This document shows positions 53,276-62,713 of a stretch of 64,000 bases of DNA, one piece after another. The stretch comes from Bacteroidales bacterium (GTDB lineage Bacteria > Bacteroidota > Bacteroidia > Bacteroidales > UBA932): contig JAFRUH010000021.1 of the NCBI GenBank assembly GCA_017438975.1, positions 1-64,000 on the forward strand, given 5' to 3'. The translations under genes and the position numbers were made by a program. Under the pieces are notes generated by a model, which was not told the origin of the DNA, made no database searches, and saw nothing but the letters and a program-made list of their open reading frames with translations. The stretch's first letter is position 1. The number at the start of each line of letters is the position of its first letter.

Positions 53276-54325
53276 ATGCATATGTCAGCTTCCATCAACT
53301 GGGATACCCTGGGCTTCGATGCCTACAGGACTCGTACCGTCATCCTGTCCCATTACAAAGACGGCCAGTGGTCCCCGATCGAGAAGACCGAGACCTTTTC
53401 GTTCACATTCGATCCTTTCGCCCAGGTCTTCCACTACGCGATCTCCTGTTTTGAAGGACTGAAGGCTTTTCGCCAGAAAGACGGGCGCATCTCCCTTTTC
53501 CGGCCGGATCAGAACGCCGCCCGGATGGCCCGGACCGCCGATTATCTCGGTATGCCGTGCCCCTCGAAGGAAATGTTCGTCAAGATGTGCGAACTCTGCG
53601 TGGAGAATAACCTGGAGTTCCTGGCTCCTTATGGCCACAAGGCCTCCCTGTACATCCGGCCCCTCCTCGTCGGCATGCATCCCCAGATGCAGCTCGTTCC
53701 CTATCCGGAGGCTATTTTCGCGGTGATGTGCGCTCCTGCGGGTTCATACTACGGGGCCCATCTCCGTTCCTGCGCGGCGGTCATTCCGGGAGATTTCGAC
53801 CGGGCAGCCCCGAAAGGATCCGGAAGTTACAAGATCGGAGCCAATTATGCCGCCACGTTCAGGCCCTACAAGTATGCCCATGAGCAGGGATACGCGGAAC
53901 TGCTGTACCTGAATTCCTCGACCCGGGAGTTCGTCGACGAGTTCGGTTCCTCGAACTTCTTCGGAATCAAGGGAAACAAGTATGTCACCCCGCTTTCCGA
54001 CAGCGTCCTTCCTTCCATCACGAACCTGACGCTCCAGCAGGTGGCCAGGGATTTCGGGATGGAAGTGGAGAAGAGACCCGTCCCGCTTGAGGAACTTGCC
54101 GAATTCGAGGAAGCCGGCGGCTGCGGAACCGCCGTCGTGATTACGCCGATGTCCCATATCGACATCAAGCCGGTTCTTGCGGAACCGCTGGTTTCCAGAT
54201 CTTTCCGCTATGAACCGGACGGACAGGTCGGACCGGCTTGCACGAAACTCTACAACCGAATCGTGGGCATCCAGTTCGGAGAACTCGAGGATACCCACGG
54301 TTGGTGTCACTATTGGCTGGATTAA
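53276..54325 (+). CDS. ilvE: Branched-chain amino acid aminotransferase
   Basis: A 349-residue PLP fold-type IV transaminase: ISCFEGLKAFRQKDG, RPLLVGMHPQ, GSGSYKIGANYAAT (PLP Lys), EFVDEFGSSNFFGI and GCGTAVVITPMSHI. It transfers amino groups to the keto acids of Val, Leu and Ile, closing the pathway. Starts at 53276 or six bases later (second ATG). Last gene of the operon; only four bases separate it from the convergent PIG-L stop. Confidence 0.96.
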   Translation: MHMSASINWDTLGFDAYRTRTVILSHYKDGQWSPIEKTETFSFTFDPFAQVFHYAISCFEGLKAFRQKDGRISLFRPDQNAARMARTADYLGMPCPSKEMFVKMCELCVENNLEFLAPYGHKASLYIRPLLVGMHPQMQLVPYPEAIFAVMCAPAGSYYGAHLRSCAAVIPGDFDRAAPKGSGSYKIGANYAATFRPYKYAHEQGYAELLYLNSSTREFVDEFGSSNFFGIKGNKYVTPLSDSVLPSITNLTLQQVARDFGMEVEKRPVPLEELAEFEEAGGCGTAVVITPMSHIDIKPVLAEPLVSRSFRYEPDGQVGPACTKLYNRIVGIQFGELEDTHGWCHYWLD

Positions 54326-54329
54326 CGGC

Positions 54330-55073
54330 TCAGACGAGTCCGGACGGCTCTGCATGGCGGACGAACGCTTCGGCGGCCGTCCGCCTGCATTCTATTCCGC
54401 GGAACCGTTCCATGGGTTCATGCCAGTCCCTCATCACTTCTTCCAACTGCTGGCTCTCGTGGCAGTAGCAGGCCTTGTGTTTTTGCTCGAGGACGGACGT
54501 GATGTCGACCCAGTCCGTCGGATGGAACAGCTGGGTCTGCGTGCCGGTCATGACCTCGAAGTAATAGAGGTCGAAGCACCGGCCGAGTCGCCGCCAGGCA
54601 TCCACGACGAGCAGGCCGCAGACCGCATGGTCCCGGTGGCCATCGATCGGCCAGTGTGTCAGGACGACATCGGGCTTTTCCCGCTCCAGGAGTTCCCTCA
54701 TTTCCCGGTAGCGGTCGAGGTTGATTTCCGTGCTGCCGTCGATCTGGTCCATGAAAATATGCCGTGCGCCCGTGACTGCGCAGGCCCTTTCGCTTTCCGC
54801 GACCCGGATCGCAGCGGCTTCCGCGTGGGTCTTGCCCCGGATTCCGGCTTCGCCACGGGTCAGGTAGACGCAGACGACGTCATGTCCCGCCCGGGTCAGC
54901 AGGCAGATCGTACCGCCCGCTCCGGTTTCGGGATCGTCGGGATGGGCCCCGATGACCAGGATTTTTTTCTTTTCGGACGGAGCCGTGTTCTCTTTCGACG
55001 AGAGCGGAATCCCGCCGAGAATCGTCAGGGCGGCCGCGCTTCCGGCCGCTTTCAGTGCTTCTCTCCGGTTCAT
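54330..55073 (-). CDS. Exported PIG-L family N-deacetylase
   Basis: A 247-residue protein with a Tat-like N-terminus (MNRREALKAAGSAAAL) and the LmbE/PIG-L zinc-site motifs GAHPDDPETGAGGT and DGHRDHAVCG. Family members deacetylate GlcNAc-containing lipids, glycans or small molecules. It follows the DUF5009 acyltransferase by four bases, so an exported deacetylase and a membrane acetyltransferase-like protein share a transcript. Confidence 0.9.
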   Translation of the reverse strand: MNRREALKAAGSAAALTILGGIPLSSKENTAPSEKKKILVIGAHPDDPETGAGGTICLLTRAGHDVVCVYLTRGEAGIRGKTHAEAAAIRVAESERACAVTGARHIFMDQIDGSTEINLDRYREMRELLEREKPDVVLTHWPIDGHRDHAVCGLLVVDAWRRLGRCFDLYYFEVMTGTQTQLFHPTDWVDITSVLEQKHKACYCHESQQLEEVMRDWHEPMERFRGIECRRTAAEAFVRHAEPSGLV

Positions 55074-55077
55074 GGAC

Positions 55078-56166
55078 TTATACTTTCAGGAATACTTTTT
55101 TGCGATAGAGGAAAAGCAGAAAGAGCCAGCAGACCGCGACGTATCCCGCGGCGAGGATGACCTTTCCGACGGGTTCGGGGCAAAGGCCGGCGAGTCCGCC
55201 GAGGAAGAACTTGTTGACCGAGGAGAAGGGGATGATCCGCTGCGCCATATAGATCGTGATCGAGTTGAGACCGATCACCTCGAAGAAGAAGGTCCATTTC
55301 TTCCATCCCTTTACGTCGATGATCCAGTAGAAGAGGGCGAACATCGCGACGCTGTAAGCTCCGACAACGAGGACGAAGGTGCTGGTCCAGAGTTTCTTGT
55401 TGATCGGGAACCAGAGGCTCCAGACGAGGCCGACGGCTAGGAGGACGGCTGCGGCGAGCAGCATCTTCCCGGTCTTGTTCCGCTGGGAGGAGCGGACGAA
55501 TTCCCCGGTGAACTGGCCGAGCATCGCCGTCACGATCGCCGGCAGGGTCGACAGCAGTCCTTCCGGATCGAATTTTCCCTTGGAAAGGAGATGATCCGGC
55601 ATGATAAGCCGGTCGATGTATCCGACGATGTTTCCTTCATAGGTCAGGGGGCCGGCTCCGGCGGCGTCCGGGGCGGGAATCAGCAGCAGGAGCTGGTAGC
55701 CGACAAGGATGACGGCCGCGATGACGGCGCGCGTCTTCCACCGGAAAGCGAGGAAAAGCCAGGCCGCGAACATCCACGCGAGACCGATCCGGGCGAGGAC
55801 GCTCGGGAAGCGCAGCGTGGCGAGTTTCAGGTCGAAAAACTTGTTGTAGACAAGTCCGAGCGCGACGAGGACCAGTCCGCGGCGGAGGGCCTGCAGGAAG
55901 AGCTGTCCTTTTGTTGCCCCGCCCAGCTGCCGTTTTTCGGCTGAGAAGGGGAAGGTCATTCCGGAAATGAACAGGAACAGCGGGAAGATGGTGTCGTGAT
56001 GCCGGAGGCCGTCCCAGTCCACATGGCTCATCTGGCGGGCGAGCCAGCAGGAATCCCCGTCGGGGAAGAGTTGGCAGATCGCGACCAGGAGACCGGCGAA
56101 GCCCATGATAAACAGCATGTCGAAGCCCCGCAGGGCGTCGATGGAGAGCAATCGTTTCTTGTCCAT
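55078..56166 (-). CDS. DUF5009 / HGSNAT-NagX-like transmembrane acyltransferase
   Basis: A 362-residue polytopic membrane protein with about ten helices. It starts KRLLSIDALRGFDMLFIMG and contains HHDTIFPLFLFISGMTFPFS, the signature of heparan-alpha-glucosaminide N-acetyltransferase-like (NagX/DUF5009) proteins. Related proteins move an acetyl group across the membrane onto amino sugars. Common in Bacteroidetes glycan loci. First gene of the two-gene unit with PIG-L. Confidence 0.88.
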   Translation of the reverse strand: MDKKRLLSIDALRGFDMLFIMGFAGLLVAICQLFPDGDSCWLARQMSHVDWDGLRHHDTIFPLFLFISGMTFPFSAEKRQLGGATKGQLFLQALRRGLVLVALGLVYNKFFDLKLATLRFPSVLARIGLAWMFAAWLFLAFRWKTRAVIAAVILVGYQLLLLIPAPDAAGAGPLTYEGNIVGYIDRLIMPDHLLSKGKFDPEGLLSTLPAIVTAMLGQFTGEFVRSSQRNKTGKMLLAAAVLLAVGLVWSLWFPINKKLWTSTFVLVVGAYSVAMFALFYWIIDVKGWKKWTFFFEVIGLNSITIYMAQRIIPFSSVNKFFLGGLAGLCPEPVGKVILAAGYVAVCWLFLLFLYRKKVFLKV

Positions 56167-56188
56167 ACGCTTTGGGTTAGTAGTCCTA

Positions 56189-56219
56189 CGAAGATACTCT
56201 ATTCCAAGCGGAAATCAAA
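56189..56219 (-). promoter_or_regulatory. Promoter of DUF5009-PIG-L
   Basis: Reverse-strand TTTG (56216-56219) and TATCTTCG (56189-56196, one base off TAnnTTTG) are 19 bases apart, upstream of the start at 56166. Confidence 0.5.
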
Positions 56220-56241
56220 GGTCTTTCTCCGCAGATAAAAA

Positions 56242-56267
56242 GAAACCGGCCCGAAAGAGCCGGTTTC
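56242..56267 (-). terminator. Intrinsic terminator of susC-susD
   Basis: GAAACCGGC (56242-56250) pairs with GCCGGTTTC (56259-56267), nine perfect pairs with an eight-base loop. On the reverse strand it is followed by TTTTTATC and lies 25 bases after the susD stop. On the + strand it is followed by CTTTTG, so it may act both ways. Confidence 0.8.
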
Positions 56268-56292
56268 CTTTTGATTTTTTACGAACTGTCTC

Positions 56293-57774
56293 TTAGTCTT
56301 GATAGCCAGGATTCTGAGGACCCAGGCCGAGAATGATCTGGGCGTGCGGAATCGGGAGCAGATAGTGCGTGTCGGAATACATGGTGACATTGAGGCCGTG
56401 CATGATTTCCTTGATCTCGCTCTTGCTGTAACCCCGTTTCATGTCGCTCCAAGCCTTGCCTTCATAAGCGAACTCGCGGTTACGCTCGTGGTAGATGGCG
56501 TCGCGGAGAGCGGTACCGCTGGCCGTGCTGTTGGCGAGGCCGGCACGTTTGCGGACCATATTGAGCCAGGTCAGGGCTTCAGAAGCCTTGCCGGCATGGT
56601 AGTTCGCTTCGGCGAGCATCAAGGCGACGTCGGCATAGCGGAATACGATGAAGTTGCAACCATAGTATCCGCTTGCGTTCATATCCGCGTACTTGACCGT
56701 GTAATAGAACGGGATCTTGTTCCGCAGACCGTGTCCGATCAGTTTCTGGAAACGGAGGTCACCCGGCTCGTCATAGAGTGCTTCGCAGTAGTTTTCTCTC
56801 ATGAAGAAGCTGCCTGCGCTCTTCTTGGGGTTCACTTCCTTGGCCGGATCGTCGATATCCGTAGGACGGAACTGCGTGTTGAAGGAAGAGTTTGCCGTGG
56901 TGGATCCAGAGATGTAGACCATCTGGAAAATATTCTCCGGGGCCGAATCCTGATTCTCCAGATCAAAGGCATCTTCTACCGGAAGAGTCGTGAAATCGGA
57001 GAAGGGCTTCATGTTCCATGCCGCCTGCAACTGGGTAATGGCATTGCCGGAGAGGCTGGCTTTCTGTGCGCTGAAATCGGGATCGGTGGCCATCTGGAGG
57101 AGAGCCTTGCCCCAAAGGGTATAGGCAGCAGCCTTGGAGGCACGTCCGCAATTCGCCTTGTTCTGGAGGTTGGGAAGCGGACTTTCAGCCGCGGCCTTGC
57201 AGTCGTCGAAGATGGCCTGATAGACCTTCTCCTTGTCAGTCCTGACGTTGGCGGCCTTGATGGCATCGAGATTCTCAAGAGTCTCGAGTACGAGCGGAAC
57301 GGAGCCGAAATGGCAGACGAGACGATAGTAGCAGAAAGCACGGAGGAACCGCATTTCGGCCTCATAAATCGCTTTGGTGCTGGCATTGGCGTAAGTAACA
57401 TCATCCAGATGCTTGAGAACGATGTTCGCACGCTTGATGCAGACATAGTATGCATTCCAGGCGGAAGCGACGAACTGATTGGTGGAGACGACAGACGCAT
57501 TGTCGAAAGATGCGTTTTCGCCGGCATTTACACCCGTATCAGGATAGAAGAGCATATTAGCCTTGCACTCTTCAAGATACCACTGGCTGGTGCCGCAGAT
57601 GTATCCATTCTTGAGTTGGGCGTAAGCTCCGTAGACCGATTGCTCGATATCGGATTCCGTCTGGTAGAAATTACCAACGGTAACGGCATCGGGATCGCTC
57701 AGGTCCAGGAACTTATTGCAGGAGACGGAGGTCGCTGCGACCAGAAGGGCTGCAATAATGTATTTGAGTTTCAT
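56293..57774 (-). CDS. SusD-like nutrient-binding outer-membrane lipoprotein
   Basis: A 493-residue RagB/SusD-family lipoprotein (lipobox SVSC, then NKFLDLSDPDAVT). N-terminal TPR-like helices (MRFLRAFCYYRLVCHFGSVPLV, SKAAAYTLWGKALLQMA) and the C-terminal SusD signature (RYADVALMLAEANYHAGKA, ALTWLNMVRKRAGL, RDAIYHERNREFAYEGKAWSDMKR) are clear. It caps the SusC barrel and binds the oligosaccharide or peptide ligand. An ATG four codons upstream is possible; 57774 gives the cleaner signal. It follows susC by about 13 bases and ends at a strong terminator, so this is a two-gene unit without an attached glycosidase. Confidence 0.94.
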   Translation of the reverse strand: MKLKYIIAALLVAATSVSCNKFLDLSDPDAVTVGNFYQTESDIEQSVYGAYAQLKNGYICGTSQWYLEECKANMLFYPDTGVNAGENASFDNASVVSTNQFVASAWNAYYVCIKRANIVLKHLDDVTYANASTKAIYEAEMRFLRAFCYYRLVCHFGSVPLVLETLENLDAIKAANVRTDKEKVYQAIFDDCKAAAESPLPNLQNKANCGRASKAAAYTLWGKALLQMATDPDFSAQKASLSGNAITQLQAAWNMKPFSDFTTLPVEDAFDLENQDSAPENIFQMVYISGSTTANSSFNTQFRPTDIDDPAKEVNPKKSAGSFFMRENYCEALYDEPGDLRFQKLIGHGLRNKIPFYYTVKYADMNASGYYGCNFIVFRYADVALMLAEANYHAGKASEALTWLNMVRKRAGLANSTASGTALRDAIYHERNREFAYEGKAWSDMKRGYSKSEIKEIMHGLNVTMYSDTHYLLPIPHAQIILGLGPQNPGYQD

Positions 57775-57787
57775 AATGATCGTCATA

Positions 57788-60700
57788 TTAGAATGTTAAC
57801 TTAGCACCGACGGTGATGATCCGGGCAATCGGGTAGGATCCCCAGTCGAAACCGGGCATCATGTTGGTATTAGACTTCGTTTCGGTACTGGTCTTACCGA
57901 AGGAGTTGTTGATCTGGTCGACTTCCGGGTTGAATCCGCGGTAGTTGGTCAGGGTGAAGAGGTTGTCACCGTTGACGTAAACGCGGAGACCGGAGATGCG
58001 CATCTTCTCGCAGACAGTCCTCGGGAAGTTGTAACCGATGTTGGCGGTCGACAGACGGAGATAGTCTGCAGTGTCGAGGTAACGGTCGGAAACTTTCAGA
58101 CCGGTATTCTTGTTACCGTGGCGGAATGCTCTAGGAACAGTTCCGGTTCCCGGTTCAGCATCGCTCTTCCAGCGGTCGCGCATGACGCCGTATCCGCCGC
58201 CGGAACCCTCGAAGTTGTAAGCGTAGTAGTCGTTGAAGTTGACAAGCTTGGCACCCATGGAGTAGGTGAATCCGAGACCGATGTCGAAGCCTTTCCAGGA
58301 AAGACGGGTATTGAAACCGCCCGTGAAGTCAGGGTAAGCATCGCCAAGGATTTCGCGGTCGGCGGAGGAGATGAAGTTATCCCCGTTCACATCGTTATAA
58401 ATAACGTTACCCGGCGAGAGGTATTCCATCGAGTAGTCCGGAACGGCGGGTCCCTTGAGGGTATAGCCGGCCGGGAAGGAATTGTTGTTGGCGATGTAAA
58501 CCTCGCGGTCTTTCAGGACGTTCTGGTAGTCGGCGGTGCTCATGATACCGAGGGTCCGGTAGGCAAGGAAGGAACCGATCGGATAGCCGACCTTGGTGAT
58601 ATGGGTCTGGGAAGAACGCATGGTCGAATTGAGGATCTCGTCCATACCTTCAGAGAGGAAGAGAACCTTATTCCGGTTGAGCGAGAAGTTCGTTCCGATC
58701 GTCCAGGTAACGGGACCCTGCAGGATACGGGCGTCGAGCTGGATGTCGAAACCACGGTTCCGGATCTTGGAGTCGTTGAGGTTGGTCTTCGTAGACGTGG
58801 AACCCGAGATGGACGGGATATTCAGGTCATAGAGGACATCGGTAGAGATGGAATTGTAGTAGTTGGCGATGAGGTTGACGCGTCCGTTCCAGAAACCGAG
58901 GTCGAGACCGATGTTGGTCTGCTTGGTGGTCTCCCAGCTCAGACCGGCATCCACGAAGGAAGATTCGTAAGCGGTGGCTTCGATGGAAGAGCCGATGACT
59001 GCGGTCCCGGTGGCGATGGTCGCGATGGAGGCGTAGTTACCGATGTTGTTGTTACCGCTCATACCCCAGCTGGCGCGAAGACGTGCGCTCACGATTCCGT
59101 CGACGGCTTCCTTGAGGAACGGCTCGTTGGTGATCGTCCAACCGGCGGAAACGGACGGGAAGTAACCCCATTTGCTGTCTCTACCGAACCGGGAGGAACC
59201 ATCTGCACGGAAGCTTCCGGTGACGGTGTAGCGGTCGGCGTAAGCATAGCTGACACGGCCGAGATAGGAGACGAGGTTGTATTCGTAGCGGCCGACATTG
59301 TATTCCTGGACCTGGTTGCCGTCCACGGTAGCGACGATGTCCTGGATCCGGTTATCCGTGAAGGAGATGGCCTTGATACCGATCTTCTTGTAGGTGTGGT
59401 CCTGGACCGTGAAACCGGCGAGGGCGTCAATGTGGTGGTTTCCGAAAGCCTTCTTGTAGTTGGCGGTGAACTCACCGAGGGAGTCCTGCTCGCCGGTAGC
59501 CGTGGAGATGGCGTAATGCTGGCTCGTCTCCAGGTTCGGGCTGTAGGCGATCGTGCTGCCGGCACCGATGGAGGTCGGGCGGTACTTCGTCCAGGTCTGG
59601 TTGTACCAGAGACGGCCGAGCTGGGCCTTGAGTTTCAGTCCGGGGATCAACTCATACGTCGCGGCGACAGTCAAGTTGTTGCGGATCTTGGTGCTGTTGA
59701 TCGCCAGATCCTGGGCGATGACGACCGGGTTTTCAGCACCGTTGATGGACCAGTTGCCGCTGAAGAACTGCTGCCAGGAGCGGGCGATCATGCCGGGCTG
59801 GTTGTAGGACAGCCAGAGATCGGCGGTGTTGTTCCCATTGACATTGGCGTCAATCCAAGCGCCGCTCGGGGTAACCGTATTGTATGCCGGGAAGTTCGGA
59901 ATGGAGAGAATGCAAGCTTGAGTCGCACCGTCATATCCTTCAGAGTTCTCACCACCGCCGTTGGCACGGCCGTAAGTCTTGGCCTCACGGGTTTTGGTGT
60001 CGGTCATGGAGTAGTTGACCTGGAAACCGAGTTTCTTCGAGACCTGTGCATCGAGGTTGATACGGGCATTGACCTGCTTGTGGCCGGAAGGATGGATGAT
60101 ACCGTCCTGGTCGAGATAACCGACGGAGGCCATGTACTTGATGTTCTTGGAACCACCCGTGACGCTCACGTTGTGGCGCATCATGCCGGCGGGTTTGAAG
60201 TACTCGCTCTGCCAGTCGGTGTCATACATGAAGGCCGTGCTGGCATAGTCATTCTTGCTGAAGTCCCAGAAGAAAGGATGGAGACCGACCGTACCGAAGT
60301 TGGTGGAAACACCGCCGGCCTTCAGATTGGCGATACGGGTATCGTTGTCGTCTTTCGGGCTGTACGGGACACCTGCTTTCATACAGTAGGCCCAGTAGGA
60401 GTTGTTTCTTGCCTCGACATAGAGCTCGGCGAATTCCCTTGCGTTGAGGAGGTCGATCTTGTGACCGAGGGTCTGGATACCATAGGAGACATCGTAAGTG
60501 ACCTTGGCCTTTTCATCGTTTCCACCCCGTTTGGTCGTGATGAGGACGACGCCGGAGGCACCGCGGGATCCGTAGATGGCGGCCGAAGCGGCATCCTTCA
60601 GGATTTCGACGCTCTCGATATCGTTCGGGTTGATGTAATCATCGTCCGCGACGGGATATCCATCGACCACGTAGAGAGGCTTGACGCTGGCGGTCAGGGA

Positions 60701-61213
60701 GTTGACACCACGGACGCGGATATCGACACCTGCACCCGGGGAACCATTGGCCTGACGGACCTCGACACCGGCCACGCGGCCTACGAGGGCGGAACCGAGC
60801 GTAGCCGTGGACTTCTGAAGTTCCTCGGACTTGACGGAAGCGATGGAACCGGTAAAGTCGCTCTTACGCATCGGGGCGTAACCGACGACGATGGTTTCAT
60901 CGATGAGGCTGGTGTCTTCTTCAAGGACGACGTCGACACGGGTCGATCCCGTCAGAAGAACCTCTTTGGACGCGTAGCCGAGGCAGCTGACCACGAGGGT
61001 CTCGCCCTTGGCTGCGGGAATGGAATAATGACCACCGGCATCAGTGACAACGCCACGGGTGGGAGCACCCTTGACGACTACGCCGGCTCCGATGATGGGT
61101 TCGCCGTTCGCTGAAACGACGGAACCGCTGATCACGTTATTCTGTGCGGCCAGGGAGAAGCTCACGAGGGCCAGCAGGCAGAAAGACGCAATCGCTTTCA
61201 TGAATTTGGACAT
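57788..61213 (-). CDS. SusC/RagA-type TonB-dependent outer-membrane transporter
   Basis: An 1141-residue protein with a signal peptide (ending near LAAQ), a carboxypeptidase-regulatory-like domain (about 25-105, ISGSVVSANGEPIIGAGVVV), TonB box-like DETIVVGYAP, plug domain (about 115-225, VAGVEVRQANGSPGAGVDIRVRG split across the SusC signature; YVVDGYPV; SVEILKDAASAAIYGSRG) and a 22-strand barrel ending in Phe. It imports glycans or other ligands with SusD using TonB energy. The substrate cannot be inferred from neighbours because no CAZyme or regulator is adjacent. No STN domain is present, so anti-sigma signalling is not expected. Confidence 0.96.
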   Translation of the reverse strand: MSKFMKAIASFCLLALVSFSLAAQNNVISGSVVSANGEPIIGAGVVVKGAPTRGVVTDAGGHYSIPAAKGETLVVSCLGYASKEVLLTGSTRVDVVLEEDTSLIDETIVVGYAPMRKSDFTGSIASVKSEELQKSTATLGSALVGRVAGVEVRQANGSPGAGVDIRVRGVNSLTASVKPLYVVDGYPVADDDYINPNDIESVEILKDAASAAIYGSRGASGVVLITTKRGGNDEKAKVTYDVSYGIQTLGHKIDLLNAREFAELYVEARNNSYWAYCMKAGVPYSPKDDNDTRIANLKAGGVSTNFGTVGLHPFFWDFSKNDYASTAFMYDTDWQSEYFKPAGMMRHNVSVTGGSKNIKYMASVGYLDQDGIIHPSGHKQVNARINLDAQVSKKLGFQVNYSMTDTKTREAKTYGRANGGGENSEGYDGATQACILSIPNFPAYNTVTPSGAWIDANVNGNNTADLWLSYNQPGMIARSWQQFFSGNWSINGAENPVVIAQDLAINSTKIRNNLTVAATYELIPGLKLKAQLGRLWYNQTWTKYRPTSIGAGSTIAYSPNLETSQHYAISTATGEQDSLGEFTANYKKAFGNHHIDALAGFTVQDHTYKKIGIKAISFTDNRIQDIVATVDGNQVQEYNVGRYEYNLVSYLGRVSYAYADRYTVTGSFRADGSSRFGRDSKWGYFPSVSAGWTITNEPFLKEAVDGIVSARLRASWGMSGNNNIGNYASIATIATGTAVIGSSIEATAYESSFVDAGLSWETTKQTNIGLDLGFWNGRVNLIANYYNSISTDVLYDLNIPSISGSTSTKTNLNDSKIRNRGFDIQLDARILQGPVTWTIGTNFSLNRNKVLFLSEGMDEILNSTMRSSQTHITKVGYPIGSFLAYRTLGIMSTADYQNVLKDREVYIANNNSFPAGYTLKGPAVPDYSMEYLSPGNVIYNDVNGDNFISSADREILGDAYPDFTGGFNTRLSWKGFDIGLGFTYSMGAKLVNFNDYYAYNFEGSGGGYGVMRDRWKSDAEPGTGTVPRAFRHGNKNTGLKVSDRYLDTADYLRLSTANIGYNFPRTVCEKMRISGLRVYVNGDNLFTLTNYRGFNPEVDQINNSFGKTSTETKSNTNMMPGFDWGSYPIARIITVGAKLTF

Positions 61214-61268
61214 AGAAAGATTTAATTGGTTAGTTAAGTAATTGTAGTCTAATACTTATTTTAATGTG

Positions 61269-61276
61269 CAAAGATA
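61269..61276 (-). promoter_or_regulatory. -7 box of susC-susD
   Basis: Reverse-strand TATCTTTG matches TAnnTTTG, with an AT-rich TTTA about 18 bases upstream. The start codon at 61213 leaves a leader of about 50 bases. Confidence 0.65.
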
Positions 61277-61318
61277 CAATTTTATCTAATAAAATAAAGG
61301 TGTTTTAAATATTTTTTA

Positions 61319-62713
61319 TTATTCCGTCTCCTTCCGTCGCCCTTTTTTCCAAATCAGGATGGGCAAAAGGAAAGAAATGACGGCCGCACCCAGCCAGAAC
61401 CAGCTCGCGTAGGTGTAGTCGTGGACGCCTGCGTCCGTGATGTGATTGTCCAGCAGGAGACCCGTCACGACATTCTGGATGCCGGCGGCGGCATAGGATG
61501 CGATTCCGGTGATCCCGATGGCAGCCCCGCTCGCCTGTCGGGGGACGAGGTCGATCGCCATGAGACCGGGAAGGAAACTGATCAGGACCCCGATAGCGAT
61601 TCCGAAGAGAACCATGGACAGGATGTTCAGCCAGCGGTCCGTCCCTCCGAAAAGGAAAAGGGCGAGTGCGATTGTTTCCAGGATGCCTGCCAGGAAGGCG
61701 GTATACTTCCGGTCTCCCTGGAAGGCGGTGTCGGTCAGCCATCCGGAGACGACCGTTCCGATGACCCCGAAAATGGGGTTGATCGAGACGATGGCCGCGG
61801 CTCCGGCGAGGTCGTATCCCTTGGCTTCCTGGAGGAAGATCGTGCCCCATTCGTTGATGGCGTAGCGGCTCATGTACATAAAGGCGCTGGCGGCGGCAAG
61901 GATCCAGATCCCTGGATTCCGGATGACGGTTTTCTGCATCCTGGCGGTCAGGGCCCGCTTTTCCTCAGGCGAAAGCGTCTCTTTTTCTTCCGTTTCGCCG
62001 GAAAGGACCTCGATGGGCGGGAGTCCCTTGCTCTCCGGGGTGTCGTGCATCATCATGAGGATCAGGACGATGCCGAGGACGCCGGCGAGGGCGGCGCCGA
62101 AAAAGCCCCATTTCCATCCGGCCCCGGCCACGAGCATGCCTACGAAGAGGAAGGACAGGGCTTCCCCGATATTGTGCGAGGCGCTGAAGAACCCGTAGAA
62201 CGTGCCCCGGATCCGGAGCGGGAACCACCGCGAGAGACCGACGATGGCCGGCGGGCAGCCCATGGACTGGGCCCATCCGTTGATGCCCCAGCAAACGGCG
62301 AACGAGGCGAACAGGACGGCGTTGGTAATCGTCCCGTTGACCGCCCCGACGCCGAGGAGGCCCATAACGAAATTGGCGGCGGCGGACAGGAGCAGGCCCG
62401 TCGCCATGAACCGCTTGATGTTGGCCCCGTCTCCCAGGAACCCGTTGACGAGCTTCCCGACGGCGTAGGTCCAGTAGAGACAGGCTCCGATGATGCCGAG
62501 CTGGGTAGCCGTCAGAAGCCCTGCGTCGATGAGCGGCTGTTTCATCACGCCCATGGACAGGCGGCACACGTAATAAAGGGCGTATCCGAAGGTCCCGGAA
62601 AGGAAGGTCTCCATCCGCAGCCGCCGGTAGGTCTTCTGCTGTTTTTCCGGCGGGACCTTGACGGCGGACGGAGCGCTGATCTTGAAGAAATTCAGGACGT
62701 TGATCTTGTTCAC
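61319..62713 (-). CDS. MFS organophosphate/phosphate antiporter (UhpC/GlpT-like)
   Basis: A 464-residue 12-helix MFS protein: FGYALYYVCRLSMGVMKQPLID near residue 42, LGDGANIKRFMATGLL, GINGWAQSMGCPP, SRWFPLRIRGTFYGF and SASHNIGEALS, all typical of the OPA family (UhpT, UhpC, GlpT). It probably exchanges a sugar phosphate or glycerol-3-phosphate for phosphate across the inner membrane. The start is GTG at 62713, overlapping the stop of the phosphohexomutase by four bases (GTGA); the next in-frame ATG would remove the conserved N-terminal tail. Confidence 0.92.
   Translation of the reverse strand: MNKINVLNFFKISAPSAVKVPPEKQQKTYRRLRMETFLSGTFGYALYYVCRLSMGVMKQPLIDAGLLTATQLGIIGACLYWTYAVGKLVNGFLGDGANIKRFMATGLLLSAAANFVMGLLGVGAVNGTITNAVLFASFAVCWGINGWAQSMGCPPAIVGLSRWFPLRIRGTFYGFFSASHNIGEALSFLFVGMLVAGAGWKWGFFGAALAGVLGIVLILMMMHDTPESKGLPPIEVLSGETEEKETLSPEEKRALTARMQKTVIRNPGIWILAAASAFMYMSRYAINEWGTIFLQEAKGYDLAGAAAIVSINPIFGVIGTVVSGWLTDTAFQGDRKYTAFLAGILETIALALFLFGGTDRWLNILSMVLFGIAIGVLISFLPGLMAIDLVPRQASGAAIGITGIASYAAAGIQNVVTGLLLDNHITDAGVHDYTYASWFWLGAAVISFLLPILIWKKGRRKETE

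Noticed and set aside
58118-61114. A 998-codon open frame on the + strand
   Set aside because: It lies fully antisense to susC, whose translation has all family motifs. The antisense product is Gly/Asp/Val-rich low-complexity sequence typical of GC-rich codon shadows.
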